Source: Terriglobia bacterium
GTDB lineage: Bacteria; Acidobacteriota; Terriglobia; Versatilivoradales; Versatilivoraceae
DNA: 64,000 bases
Reading direction: 5' to 3'
NCBI GenBank assembly: GCA_951813285.1
Contig: OX638355.1
Location: forward strand, 4,049,136-4,113,135
The translations under genes and the position numbers were made by a program. Shown piece by piece: positions 34,268 to 42,519 of the stretch; positions within the stretch are counted from its first letter, which is position 1; every line of letters begins with the position of its first letter. The notes beneath the pieces were generated by a model that was not told the origin of the DNA, did no database searches, and was given only the letters and a program-made list of their open reading frames with translations.

Positions 34268-34882
34268 TCAGCCCGCCAGGTTGGGATCCCACAGGGTTTC
34301 CGGGGTCCCCATCAGGTGGCTGACCCAGCGGCTCCACACGAAGAGCGCATCTCCCAGCCGGTTGAGGTACTGAACGGCCGCCGCGGGGATGGCTTCTTCC
34401 TCGCCGAGTCGGACACAGTCCCGTTCGGAGCGCCGGCAGACGGTGCGGCAGAGGTGAAGCTCGAGGTTGAGTCGATTGCCTCCGGGCAGGACAAAGGAAC
34501 GCAAGGGCTCCAGAACCTGGTTGGCGCGGTCGATCTCCTGCTCCAGCCGCTGGATATCCCGCGCGGTCACCTGTGGCTGCCGGGGATGAATATCCTCGGG
34601 CAAGGTGGCAAGCGTTGCTCCCAGGTTGAAGAGCTCGTGCTGCACCCGGACCAGGCAGGTCACCATGGCCTGCAACTCCGGGTTTCGCTCCACCTGCTCT
34701 CGGGCCGTCTGGCATGCCATTCCGACGAATCCGTTGAGCTCATCCACCGTGCCGTAGGCCTCCAGGCGCAAGGACCCCTTGGATACCTTTTGTCCTCCAG
34801 CCAACTTGGTCTCCCCGGAGTCGCCCATCCGGGTGTAGACCCGATTGATGGCCACCCTGGGTTTATTGAAACGAGATTCCAT
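34268..34882 (-). CDS. pduO: Cob(I)alamin adenosyltransferase, PduO type
   Basis: A 204-residue ATP:cob(I)alamin adenosyltransferase that makes adenosylcobalamin. The N-terminal ATP site is RVYTRMGDSGETKLAGGQKVSKG, followed by EAYGTVDELNGFVGMA and the B12-contact region SFVLPGGNRLNLELHLCRTVCRRSERDCV. The length is normal for a stand-alone PduO. AAAGGAGG lies 11 bases before the ATG. No cobalamin riboswitch or mutase gene was seen next to it. It is flanked by repeats on both sides. Confidence 0.95.
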   Translation of the reverse strand: MESRFNKPRVAINRVYTRMGDSGETKLAGGQKVSKGSLRLEAYGTVDELNGFVGMACQTAREQVERNPELQAMVTCLVRVQHELFNLGATLATLPEDIHPRQPQVTARDIQRLEQEIDRANQVLEPLRSFVLPGGNRLNLELHLCRTVCRRSERDCVRLGEEEAIPAAAVQYLNRLGDALFVWSRWVSHLMGTPETLWDPNLAG

Positions 34883-34974
34883 CGAGCCATGGCCTCCTTT
34901 GCCGCCACCGTTTGGCGGTGAAGAAACTCTTTTTTGAGGGGCCGGCTTAGTGGCACTTCACGGACCCCTTTTGA

Positions 34975-35040
34975 ACCTTTTCCAACGCCTTAGTGGCCCT
35001 TCGTCCTCCTTCGTGTTCCTTGGTGGATAACTCTTTTGCC
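34975..35040 (-). repeat. Family A intergenic repeat, partial copy
   Basis: Contains AACGCCTTAGTGGCCCTTCG, TCCTTCGTGTTCCTTGGTGG and ATAACTCTTTTGCC, the middle part of a family A unit in - orientation, directly behind the stop codon of the dioxygenase gene. Confidence 0.7.
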
Positions 35041-35050
35041 TCTCCCCGCC

Positions 35051-35830
35051 CTAAAGATCCGCCTCGAACCGGCGAACCTCCTCGAATCGAGTCCGGCCTC
35101 TCAGCAATCTCCCCAACCGGGGGCGGCGCCGGTTGTAGACCTCCACCGCATCGGCATCGGCGTAGCGGAAGAACAGGATGCGCCGGTCTCGGCCCGAGCG
35201 GTTGGCTCCCGACTTGTGCAATGTCCAGCAGCTCATGACCAGCGACTCCCCGGCCTTCATGGGAACCGGCACGGCCTTGGACTCGTCGGCCCCGGCCATC
35301 AACTCGGTCCCGTGCTTGGCGCCAGCCGCGGCCTTGCCCTGGGCATGGGCCTGCTGTCCGGTCCGGTTGCTTCCGGGGATGACCCAAAGGCAGCCGTTTT
35401 CCAGGTTGGTGTCGTCCAGGGCGGTCAGGCAGGAAAGGGCGTTATAGGGCTCCAACTCTCCGTACCCGTTGTCCTGGTGCCAGGGGAACACCATGCGGTT
35501 GTTCCTGGTCTTGAAGGTGAGCTGACTGGTCGCCGCTTTTAGATTCGGCCCGATGATCTGCTCGGCCACGTCCACCAAAGGTCCGGCAAAGTAATATTGG
35601 CGCACCATGTCCGAACGGTGGTGGATGTTGGGCAAGAGGGCATTCTCCAACCAGGTCTTGTCGGGGTCGAATGCGCCTTTCTCCCTGTTCCAGGCCGCCA
35701 TGCACTCCTCTCGGACCTGGCCTAATCCCGAGGCCGACAGCGTGGCCCCGCAGACCATGAAACCGTCGGCGGCAAACCGCCTCAACTCGGAATCGCTCAA
35801 CCTCCTGGGAACAAAGGGTGCCTGGTTCAT
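35051..35830 (-). CDS. Phytanoyl-CoA dioxygenase (PhyH)-family protein
   Basis: A 259-residue Fe(II)/2-oxoglutarate oxygenase. The HxD pair lies in VFPWHQDNGYGELEPYNAL, followed by LENGCLWVIPGSN; the distal histidine is in MSCWTLHKSGANRSGRDRR, where the arginines can bind 2-oxoglutarate. The fold is complete. The start is ATG at 35830, with GGAGG upstream; the frame runs far into the preceding SDR gene but that part is not conserved. It lies 38 bases after the SDR gene, suggesting that hydroxylation and alcohol oxidation act on one substrate. The substrate is unknown. Confidence 0.88.
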   Translation of the reverse strand: MNQAPFVPRRLSDSELRRFAADGFMVCGATLSASGLGQVREECMAAWNREKGAFDPDKTWLENALLPNIHHRSDMVRQYYFAGPLVDVAEQIIGPNLKAATSQLTFKTRNNRMVFPWHQDNGYGELEPYNALSCLTALDDTNLENGCLWVIPGSNRTGQQAHAQGKAAAGAKHGTELMAGADESKAVPVPMKAGESLVMSCWTLHKSGANRSGRDRRILFFRYADADAVEVYNRRRPRLGRLLRGRTRFEEVRRFEADL

Positions 35831-35868
35831 GTGCTTCCTCCGCCCGGCGGGCAACGCCGTGCCCACGG

Positions 35869-36633
35869 TCAATAAGTCGCTCGCGCCCCGCTGATGTCCA
35901 CGCAGGCGCCGTTGGTGAAACTGCATTCGTCGCTGGCCAGGAAGTGGATGAGCGCCGCCACTTCCTCGGGCTTCCCCACCCGTCCCATGGGAATCTTGCT
36001 GATCATGTAGTCGATGGTCTCCTGGCCCACCTGGCGCAGAATGGGTGTATCGATCACGGCGGGCGTCACGCAATTCACGTAGACGCCCTGCTGGCAGACC
36101 TCCTTGGCCAGGGCCTTGGTCAGGCAGATCACCCCCGCCTTGGTGCTTGAGTAGGGCGCCAGGTTGGGGTTTCCCTCCTTGCCGGCAATGGAGGCCACGT
36201 TGACGATCCGGCCGGATTGATTCTTCAGCATGGTCGGCAGCACTGCCCTGCAGCAGAGAAAGACCCCCCTGAGATTGACGGCCATCACCTGATCCCACTC
36301 TTCCTCCGTTACCTCCACCAGGGGCTTGGTGGGCCCGGCAATCCCGGCGTTGTTCACCAGGATATCCACCGTGCCAAACCGGTCCAGGACCCGCTCGACC
36401 AGGCCCGCCACCTCGCCGGACCGAGTCAGGTCCACCGGAGCCACCAGGCTGCGCTCCCCGGAGCCGTCCAACTGGCCGGCTCTTGCCCGGGCGCCAGCAG
36501 CGTCGATATCGGCGAAGACCACTTGGGCTCCCGCCTTGAGAAACCTCTCGGCAATAGCGGCGCCGATGCCGGTGGCGGCGCCAGTGACGATGGCGACCTT
36601 GTCGGCCAAGGAACAAAAGGTTGGATCAGTCAT
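35869..36633 (-). CDS. Short-chain dehydrogenase/reductase
   Basis: A 254-residue classical SDR. The cofactor loop is VTGAATGIGAAIAERF, and VFADID after strand 2 favours NAD(H) over NADP(H). NNAGIAG, the Ser in NVASIAGKEG and the Tyr-Lys pair in YSSTKAGV form the catalytic set. ATPAVIDTPIL is the usual lid region. It is likely to oxidise an alcohol or reduce a ketone made or used by the neighbouring PhyH protein. The 10-base gap to the matrixin gene upstream shows they may be on one transcript. Confidence 0.92.
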   Translation of the reverse strand: MTDPTFCSLADKVAIVTGAATGIGAAIAERFLKAGAQVVFADIDAAGARARAGQLDGSGERSLVAPVDLTRSGEVAGLVERVLDRFGTVDILVNNAGIAGPTKPLVEVTEEEWDQVMAVNLRGVFLCCRAVLPTMLKNQSGRIVNVASIAGKEGNPNLAPYSSTKAGVICLTKALAKEVCQQGVYVNCVTPAVIDTPILRQVGQETIDYMISKIPMGRVGKPEEVAALIHFLASDECSFTNGACVDISGARATY

Positions 36634-36643
36634 TTCATCTCCA

Positions 36644-39600
36644 CTAAAACGGCTGTGCCAGGAAGAAGCCTCCGGTGTCGTCCTCGATGCTGTAGACCCG
36701 CGACACGGCCAGCAGGGGCACGCCGTTCAAGGACTCGATTTCCACCGGGCCGAAATTGCTGGGCACCTCCAGGCTCCCCAGAAGATCGTCCAGATGGAAG
36801 ATCCCGTTGGAGGGCAAAGTCCGGGTCTTGCTCTCGCCAATGATTCGCCCCTGCCGGCTTCGGACACGCACCCGAACTCGGGCTTCTTCCCCGTTCCCCG
36901 CGTTGACGATGGTGATCGTGGATCGAAACTGGTTGACGTTGGTGGCCGATGGTATCAACAGTCTGCTGGAGGATAGTACATCCGACCGTGCGAATCCCGG
37001 ATCGCTGCTCTGGTTGTTGATCTGTGACACGAATCCCGCCACCGGGCGGTCGGCGCTGAGCCGGATCCATCCCAGGGTGTCGTCCCCCCCGCCTGAACCG
37101 GAGAGCCTCCGGTTGACCCGGTTCAACTGGACCAGGCCCAGCGGTGGCACCTGCTGGCTGGAGGTCCCGAGAGGGGTCCCCGTGGAATCGATCAGTTGGA
37201 CCTGCACGTTGGCCGGCTGCTCGGAAAGGTTGGTGATCCCCAGGTTGCTGCGAAATTCTCCGCTTTCCCGGCTGATGGGAATGACCGCCCGACTGGAGGC
37301 GCGCTCCAGATCCAGTCCTCGGAAGAAGCCGCTGGTTCCCGAATCGAGCGCATAGACCCGGGAGGTGGCAATCAGCGGCACCCCGTTGGTGGACAGGATC
37401 TCCAGAGGACCGGAGACGCCGCTGATCCCGAAGTCGGCATGCAGGTCCGGGCTCCGGAACTGGCCGCGTGGGGGAATGGCGACCTCCTGGCGGTGGAGGA
37501 GGCTGCCGCTCGCGTCCCGCTGCAACAGGGAAACCTCGGCTGTCGTGTCTCCAATATTCAGAACGGCCAGGGAGGAACGAAACTGGTTCACCGACGTAGT
37601 CGAGAGAATCCCCAGCCGGGTGCCACCCGACATGGCCCCCAGATCCAGGCTGGGGTCGCTGGAGCGATTGTTGATCTGGGTGACATAGGGAAACACCATC
37701 TGGTCGGATGCCACCAGAACGGAACCCGACACGTTGGAGGGCTCATTGGACCCGGTGCCCAGCAGGCGGCGAACCAGGTGGTTGAGCTGGATCAGCCCCC
37801 CTCGGGGAACCCGCTCGGTCCGGGAGCCGAGGGCCTGGCCGGCGGGGTCGAACAGAGTAAGCCGGACGCTGGCTCCCGAGAGGACGTCGGCGGTGAGGCC
37901 CAGGTTGGTGCGGAATTCTTCGGTGTCGGTGACCAATGGCAGAAAGTGCTCGAAGGCATAGCTGCCGTCCTCGGCATTGAAGCGAAAGAAGATGCTTCTG
38001 CCCTCGGACAGCCGCGGCCGGTTGAAGCCGAACTGGATAGCCCGATCCCGGCCGTCGTTCTGCAGGCCGACGGTGGCGCTCTCGCCCTGGGTCAGCGGCC
38101 CTTCCAAGCGCCGGTAAAGAAAGGCAATGTCGTTGCTCCCTTCATAAAGCACCGCTTGAAAGGTCAGCCGCGTCGCATAATCGGGTTGCGGGTTGTCCTC
38201 TTCGTCGTCGTAGGCGCCGAAATTCCTCCATTCAACAATCAGACGGCGGTTGGGAGCCTCCCCCAGCACCCGGGTGTAGACCCCGCTGTCGGTCTCCCCC
38301 ACCACCAGATCGTGAAAGAACGGGGCGATCAGGTTGGCCGGCATCTGGCCGACAGAACGGTTCGGACGGGGCACCTGGTGTCCCGGAAGCCTGCCGTTTT
38401 CCCATTCGGCCGCCCCCCCCACCATCGGGGTCAGCGATATCCAGCCGTTGGTGGTAATGTTGACCGGACTCCCTTCCGGAAACGCCCTGGTGAACAGGAT
38501 GAACTTGAAGGGCAAGGCGATCCGGGCGATGGAGTCGTCGGGAGTTCGGTCCTCCTCGTCTTCGTCCAGCCGGAATTCCAATCGGGAGGCCTCCGGGTCC
38601 CGACCCAGATCCAGGTAGGAAAAACTCGGCTGGGGGCGGTTCCGGCTGGGCCGCAACGGCAGCACCGTTAACTCGCTGCTGGTAGCAATCTTACCGCAGA
38701 CCTCCACGGTGATCGGACCGCTGGTGGCCCCGAAGGGAACCAAGGTGACAATCTGGTTTTCGGTGGCCGAGATCACCTCGGCCCTATGGTTGTTGAAGCG
38801 AACCCGGTTGTGTTCCGGCACCGAATGGAAGTTGCGCCCGGATATGGTGACCTCCGAGGCCACCTCGGCTGAGCCAGGCGACACGGAATCGATAGCCGGA
38901 CGTGGTGAGACGGCCACGAAAACCGACTGCAGGCGGGCGCTGCTGCCGTCGGGATTGATGGCCAACAGGTTGAGAGTACCACAGCGATTGGGCCCGGTGG
39001 TCCCCTGAATCATCCCCGAGTTCAGCCATTTTTGGTCGTTCAGAGGAATGCCGTCCAGGCTCACAACGGCCTTGCGATCGAAGTTCGAGCCCGTGACAGT
39101 TACCGGAGTCCCCCCCGCGCGGGGGCCCGAGCGGGGAGTGATGCCGGATACTTTCGGGCCTGGACGCGTCACGTCTATGCCCCCGCTCAAGGCCGCGAGG
39201 GCATCCCCCTTCTCAACGAACAGGCTCCTGGAGCCCAAGGGGGCGCTGCTGTCCACGGTGACGTCAAATTCAGCTCCGCTGCCCCCGATATGCGCTGGCG
39301 ATTCCAGAACCACTCCCTCTCCCAGGACGAAGTACCTGCTTCCGAACCCCAGTCCATCCCCGAAAACTCGAACATCATCATTGAAGCCCTGTGGGAAGCG
39401 AGCGCCCAGGCGCGGGCTGGTCAGATTCAGGTGCGGAAAAGCCGCTGGCGAGACGGAGATATCCAGGTCCACTAGGGAGTCGCCGGCAGCCACTGAGACT
39501 GGCTCCCCAGTTGAGTTGTCCGCCTCCGTCCCCAGGAAGGCAGTCGTGAACCTGATGTTGAAGGGCAAGGGGTCAGGTAGACCCGAGGGGAGAGGGGGTT

Positions 39601-40519
39601 TGAGGATGTTGTCTTCCCCCACCGGCTCATCCAGGGGCTCGGCGTAGAGGCGATAAGAACCCGGGATCAGCCCTGAAATCCGGTAGCTGCCGTCTTTTCC
39701 GGAGAGGGCGGAGGTGACCGCCCGTCCAGCCTCGTCCAAAGCCACCACGTGGGCTCCGTAGACCCCTGCGCCGTCAAGCAGGACCCTTCCCGCAAGCTCT
39801 CCAGTCGAACGGCTGAATTCGGGTTCGGGATAGAGGACCGAGCATCCGATCCGGTCATCGGTCTGAAGCACCCGGAAGAAGGTCACTCCACTGCCGGCCC
39901 GTGGATTCATGGTGGCGGACACGATGGCCGTATGGTCCAGCCCCAAGAAGTGCCCGACTTCATGGGTGGCAATCGACTGCAGATCGAAGGTGCCCGGTGC
40001 ACCGTCGCTCGAGAAATGCAGGTTGGGATTGAAGACGATATCGGCATCCACAATGGGAGGATCCTCGACACTATCAGCATAATAGGTGAGAGTCACCGCA
40101 ATCACATCCGAGCCGAAGTCGAAGATCTCATCCTGGAACGAGACCAAGTTGGTGTAGTCCAACGCGGCGACACTAGCCTCGGTCGTCCCTTGGTAGGAAA
40201 AGGCAATCGCCGAGTCCTCAATGTTTTCCCAGGCTTCAAAGCCGGCGTGAACAGCCGCAAACTCGCTACGGTTGCCGGTAGAGGGCAGACCGCCCTGGTG
40301 AATCTTGTAGGCAACCCGAAGGGTCTTCCATTTGGCGCCGCTGAGGAAGGGAACGAAGGCCAAGGCGGGCGGCCGGGCAATCCAACAGACGCAAACCGCA
40401 ACCAGCAGGCAGAGGAGCGCCAAGCGGCGAGCCTTGCCGGCTCCGCGTGGATGGCCGGATGGGGCGCAACCTCTCAGTGGCGCTCGGCCGCTCTTCTTCC
40501 CGCATGAATTGGATGACAC
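36644..40519 (-). CDS. Giant secreted matrixin-type metalloprotease with IPT domains and duplicated C-terminal module
   Basis: A 1291-residue protein. Residues 30-54 are a signal peptide. Residues 60-235 are a metzincin domain with the zinc motif HEVGHFLGLDH (186-196) and a Met-turn (ATMNP, Met204). Residues 240-295 form a carboxypeptidase-regulatory-like beta sandwich (LAGRVLLDGAGVYGAHVVAL). Two IPT/TIG-like domains follow (SGITPRSGPRAGGTPVTVTG, about 455-535; IDSVSPGSAEVASEVTISG, about 540-620), then a nidogen-like segment (about 660-850, NITTNGWISL, APFFHDLVV). The last 430 residues are an a-b-a-b arrangement of about 108-residue modules (starts near 863, 970, 1079, 1189). It is probably exported or surface-attached; there is no cell-wall anchor. 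The substrate is unknown. It lies 31 bases after the small secreted protein gene. Confidence 0.85.
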   Translation of the reverse strand: MSSNSCGKKSGRAPLRGCAPSGHPRGAGKARRLALLCLLVAVCVCWIARPPALAFVPFLSGAKWKTLRVAYKIHQGGLPSTGNRSEFAAVHAGFEAWENIEDSAIAFSYQGTTEASVAALDYTNLVSFQDEIFDFGSDVIAVTLTYYADSVEDPPIVDADIVFNPNLHFSSDGAPGTFDLQSIATHEVGHFLGLDHTAIVSATMNPRAGSGVTFFRVLQTDDRIGCSVLYPEPEFSRSTGELAGRVLLDGAGVYGAHVVALDEAGRAVTSALSGKDGSYRISGLIPGSYRLYAEPLDEPVGEDNILKPPLPSGLPDPLPFNIRFTTAFLGTEADNSTGEPVSVAAGDSLVDLDISVSPAAFPHLNLTSPRLGARFPQGFNDDVRVFGDGLGFGSRYFVLGEGVVLESPAHIGGSGAEFDVTVDSSAPLGSRSLFVEKGDALAALSGGIDVTRPGPKVSGITPRSGPRAGGTPVTVTGSNFDRKAVVSLDGIPLNDQKWLNSGMIQGTTGPNRCGTLNLLAINPDGSSARLQSVFVAVSPRPAIDSVSPGSAEVASEVTISGRNFHSVPEHNRVRFNNHRAEVISATENQIVTLVPFGATSGPITVEVCGKIATSSELTVLPLRPSRNRPQPSFSYLDLGRDPEASRLEFRLDEDEEDRTPDDSIARIALPFKFILFTRAFPEGSPVNITTNGWISLTPMVGGAAEWENGRLPGHQVPRPNRSVGQMPANLIAPFFHDLVVGETDSGVYTRVLGEAPNRRLIVEWRNFGAYDDEEDNPQPDYATRLTFQAVLYEGSNDIAFLYRRLEGPLTQGESATVGLQNDGRDRAIQFGFNRPRLSEGRSIFFRFNAEDGSYAFEHFLPLVTDTEEFRTNLGLTADVLSGASVRLTLFDPAGQALGSRTERVPRGGLIQLNHLVRRLLGTGSNEPSNVSGSVLVASDQMVFPYVTQINNRSSDPSLDLGAMSGGTRLGILSTTSVNQFRSSLAVLNIGDTTAEVSLLQRDASGSLLHRQEVAIPPRGQFRSPDLHADFGISGVSGPLEILSTNGVPLIATSRVYALDSGTSGFFRGLDLERASSRAVIPISRESGEFRSNLGITNLSEQPANVQVQLIDSTGTPLGTSSQQVPPLGLVQLNRVNRRLSGSGGGDDTLGWIRLSADRPVAGFVSQINNQSSDPGFARSDVLSSSRLLIPSATNVNQFRSTITIVNAGNGEEARVRVRVRSRQGRIIGESKTRTLPSNGIFHLDDLLGSLEVPSNFGPVEIESLNGVPLLAVSRVYSIEDDTGGFFLAQPF

Positions 40520-40550
40520 GGAAACGGCTCCTCGGGGTCCGACCCGCCGA

Positions 40551-41135
40551 TCACTCGCCAGCCATGCCGACGAGTTGCCGGATCCGGCTCAGAAGCCGAT
40601 CCAGCTCGACCCGGGCGGGAATAGGTGTTTGGGTGGACGACTCGGGCGAAGCCGGGACCAGGTGAAGCCCGGAGGAGGCGTGATGGGCCATCCTGACTCC
40701 CTGCGTGTCGGCAGCGATGCGGAACATGCCCTGGGAGAGTCCCTTGAGGATCCAGTAATCGCCCTTGCCGGCTTCCAGGAAGAGCAGTACTTCCTCGTTC
40801 ACCCGAAAGGTAGGCGTCCCCGACACCGCCAGGGTCAGACCGTCCATGGCGCCGCCCACCGTCACCACCGTGGCTGCTCCCCGGGAATCTCCCTTCAGGT
40901 CCTCCGTCACCGCAAACCGGGTGGCGGTGTAGATCCGCGTTCGGTTCTTGTTCCAATAGGTCTCCTGAGATACGCGGCGACCCAGCATGATGCGGTGCGA
41001 CCCGCGGACCATCTGCTCCAGGCTGAGCTGCTTTACCGTGGTGGCTTCCACCCCGGGAGCCAAGACCGGCACACCCACTCCGGCCAGCAGCAGGGCCGTC
41101 AACGGCCAATCCCGAACTCTCGTCGCAATTCGCAT
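40551..41135 (-). CDS. Small secreted protein preceding the matrixin
   Basis: A 194-residue protein with a signal peptide (WPLTALLLAGVGVPVLAPGVEA). The mature part begins TTVKQLSLEQMVRGSHRIMLGR and carries the pattern of an uncharacterised secreted family: IYTATRFAVTEDLKG, VVTVGGAMDGLTLAVSGTPTF, NEEVLLFLEAG and LSQGMFRI. I have seen this family described only as hypothetical. It ends 31 bases before the matrixin gene and is the first gene of that pair, so it may be a partner, inhibitor or processing factor of the protease; this is inference from position alone. Confidence 0.75.
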   Translation of the reverse strand: MRIATRVRDWPLTALLLAGVGVPVLAPGVEATTVKQLSLEQMVRGSHRIMLGRRVSQETYWNKNRTRIYTATRFAVTEDLKGDSRGAATVVTVGGAMDGLTLAVSGTPTFRVNEEVLLFLEAGKGDYWILKGLSQGMFRIAADTQGVRMAHHASSGLHLVPASPESSTQTPIPARVELDRLLSRIRQLVGMAGE

Positions 41136-41289
41136 GCCTGGACGCCTCCGTCGGACAGGAATTCTCGGTGGACTTCAACCCTTGCCGATCCAATGGAATG
41201 ATCGAAACCCGGATTCGATACCTGTCAAAATGCTAACCCAAGAGTCCCTTATTGAAAAAGGAAGAATGGGATATCCACGTCCCCATCCT

Positions 41290-41450
41290 GCCGGGCGGAT
41301 CATACAAGAGTGAAACAACGAATCTTCATGGCCTGCCGGGAACAAGGGCCATGTCGTGCTAAACCGGTTTTCTACTCATTGAACATGGATGCACAGGATG
41401 GACAGGATTATTAAATGAAGACGAACCACGAATGAACACGAATAGACACG
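41290..41450 (+). repeat. Composite repeat block, inverted relative to 18360-18560
   Basis: Holds GGATCATACAAGAGTGAAAC, AACAAGGGCCATGTCGTGC, AAACCGGTTTTCTACTC, TTGAACATGGATGCACAGG, GACAGGATTATTAAATG and GACGAACCACGAATGAACAC in the same order as the other copy read on its - strand. Confidence 0.7.
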
Positions 41451-41469
41451 AAAACAAATAGACCTCCTT

Positions 41470-41680
41470 TGGTTCGACGATGTCATGGAACAAAGCCCCC
41501 GGGAGCGCGGGCGTCCCGCCCGCACCATTCTTCCCGCAGCCTCGGCCATCTCCTCCACCCGGGTCGACCGGCAAGGGCGCCAAGGCTCTGCTTCGGCCGG
41601 GCCCCTGCGGTTCCCGCCGGCAGGGTGGTCGGCTGCGGCATCGCAGGGAAACCGAACGGCAGGGAGGAGAGCCGGTCTCC
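41470..41680 (+). repeat. GGGAGCGCGGGCGT composite repeat block
   Basis: Starts with GATGTCATGGAACAAAGCCC, then CCGGGAGCGCGGGCGTCCCG, and continues with CATCTCCTCCACCCGGGTCG, CTTCGGCCGGGCCCC, CGGCAGG and GGCATCGCAGGGAAACCGA. Over about 150 bases it aligns with 33330-33480. Confidence 0.75.
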
Positions 41681-41867
41681 GGGGCCTCGCGCTCTCGGCC
41701 CTCTGCTGTCGCCGCCTTCGCGGCTCGACCTGGGCTACCCCTCTCCAATGGCCCGTGCCGGGCATAGCCCGGCCCGCGCCCGGCTCACGCCCACGGCTAC
41801 CTGCTGCCGCCGCTCCGCGGCTCAATGGGTCGCCCGGGCGTTCGCCCGGGGATTATCAATTGCTAAC

Positions 41868-42045
41868 AAGTGTCGCCCCCGCCCTGTCGTGCGGATCATA
41901 CGAGAGTGAAACAATCGGAAATCGACCATTCCTTCGTGACCTTGGTATCCCGTCGCGGTTAACCTCAACGCCTTAGTGGCCCTTCGTGGATTCCTCTTTT
42001 TCTTCTTTTTCTCTTGTCTTTTTTCGTTTGTTTCAGGCGAGACAA
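41868..42045 (-). repeat. Family A intergenic repeat
   Basis: Contains CGTGCGGATCATACGAGAG, ACAATCGGAAATCGACCA, CGTGACCTTGGTATCCCG, TTAACCTCAACGCCTTAGTG, CCTTCGTGGATTCCTC, a T/C-rich stretch and CGTTTGTTTCAGGCGAG, a complete unit in - orientation ending 24 bases before the JAMM gene stop codon. Confidence 0.8.
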
Positions 42046-42068
42046 GAAATGCGGTCCTATTCTCAGAT

Positions 42069-42464
42069 TCACTGGATCGCCAGCTCTGCCACAACGCCCT
42101 CGACGATGGAAAAGGCCCTGACGGACGGGGAGTCCGGCGCCAGCAAGGAGAGGATCACGTAGACGCAGTCGGGATAAAAGGCCTGGGAGATATCGGTAGC
42201 CGAGGGATAGGGCTCGGAAGAGGGATGGGAATGGTAGATCCCGAGGTGTTGCAGGCCCGAGCCGCGGAGACCCTTGAAGAACCGAAACAGCTCCCCGGGA
42301 ACCATCTCATAGCGGACGCGGCTTTGAGCCAAGTTCCGCATCCTGCGAAGATGAGTGATCCGCCCGGCCTGACCCATCAACAGGCCGCAACACTCCAACG
42401 GGGCCTCCAATTGGGCATGCTCCACCATCGAGTCGATGACGGCGGCTTCGATTTGGACCCGCAT
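42069..42464 (-). CDS. JAMM/MPN (M67-family) metallopeptidase
   Basis: A 131-residue Mov34/MPN domain protein. The zinc site is complete: Glu in PLECCGLLMG, then IYHSHPSSEPYPSATDISQA (HxHP-x6-S-x2-D), followed by YVILSLLAPDSPSVRAFSI. Bacterial members cleave C-terminal extensions of ubiquitin-like sulfur carriers or cysteine conjugates. There is no ThiS/MoaD-like gene nearby. ATG at 42464 (MRVQIEAAV) is preferred; a GTG at 42482 in the same frame is an alternative. It is the last gene of the division and cell wall transcript, 55 bases after ftsZ. Confidence 0.88.
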   Translation of the reverse strand: MRVQIEAAVIDSMVEHAQLEAPLECCGLLMGQAGRITHLRRMRNLAQSRVRYEMVPGELFRFFKGLRGSGLQHLGIYHSHPSSEPYPSATDISQAFYPDCVYVILSLLAPDSPSVRAFSIVEGVVAELAIQ

Positions 42465-42519
42465 GAGGTCTTCACCCGGCACGGGCCGGAGCTTCCCGGC
42501 GCCAGCCCGCCCGGCGTTC

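Larger units (their letters stand above)
41136..42068. other. Third gene-free repeat island
   Basis: About 930 bases between the secreted-protein gene and the JAMM peptidase. In order: promoter region (41136-41280, no clear boxes), a partial family A end (41282-41320), the composite block shared with 18360-18560 (41290-41450), the GGGAGCGCGGGCGT block (41470-41680), hairpin GC repeats with ACGCCCACGGCTACCTGC (41700-41850) and a full family A unit (41868-42045). Open frames here are short and differ between copies, so none is called. Confidence 0.8.

Noticed and set aside
34883-34974. Cobalamin riboswitch in front of the adenosyltransferase gene
   Set aside because: The leader is short and contains no B12-box-like sequence.
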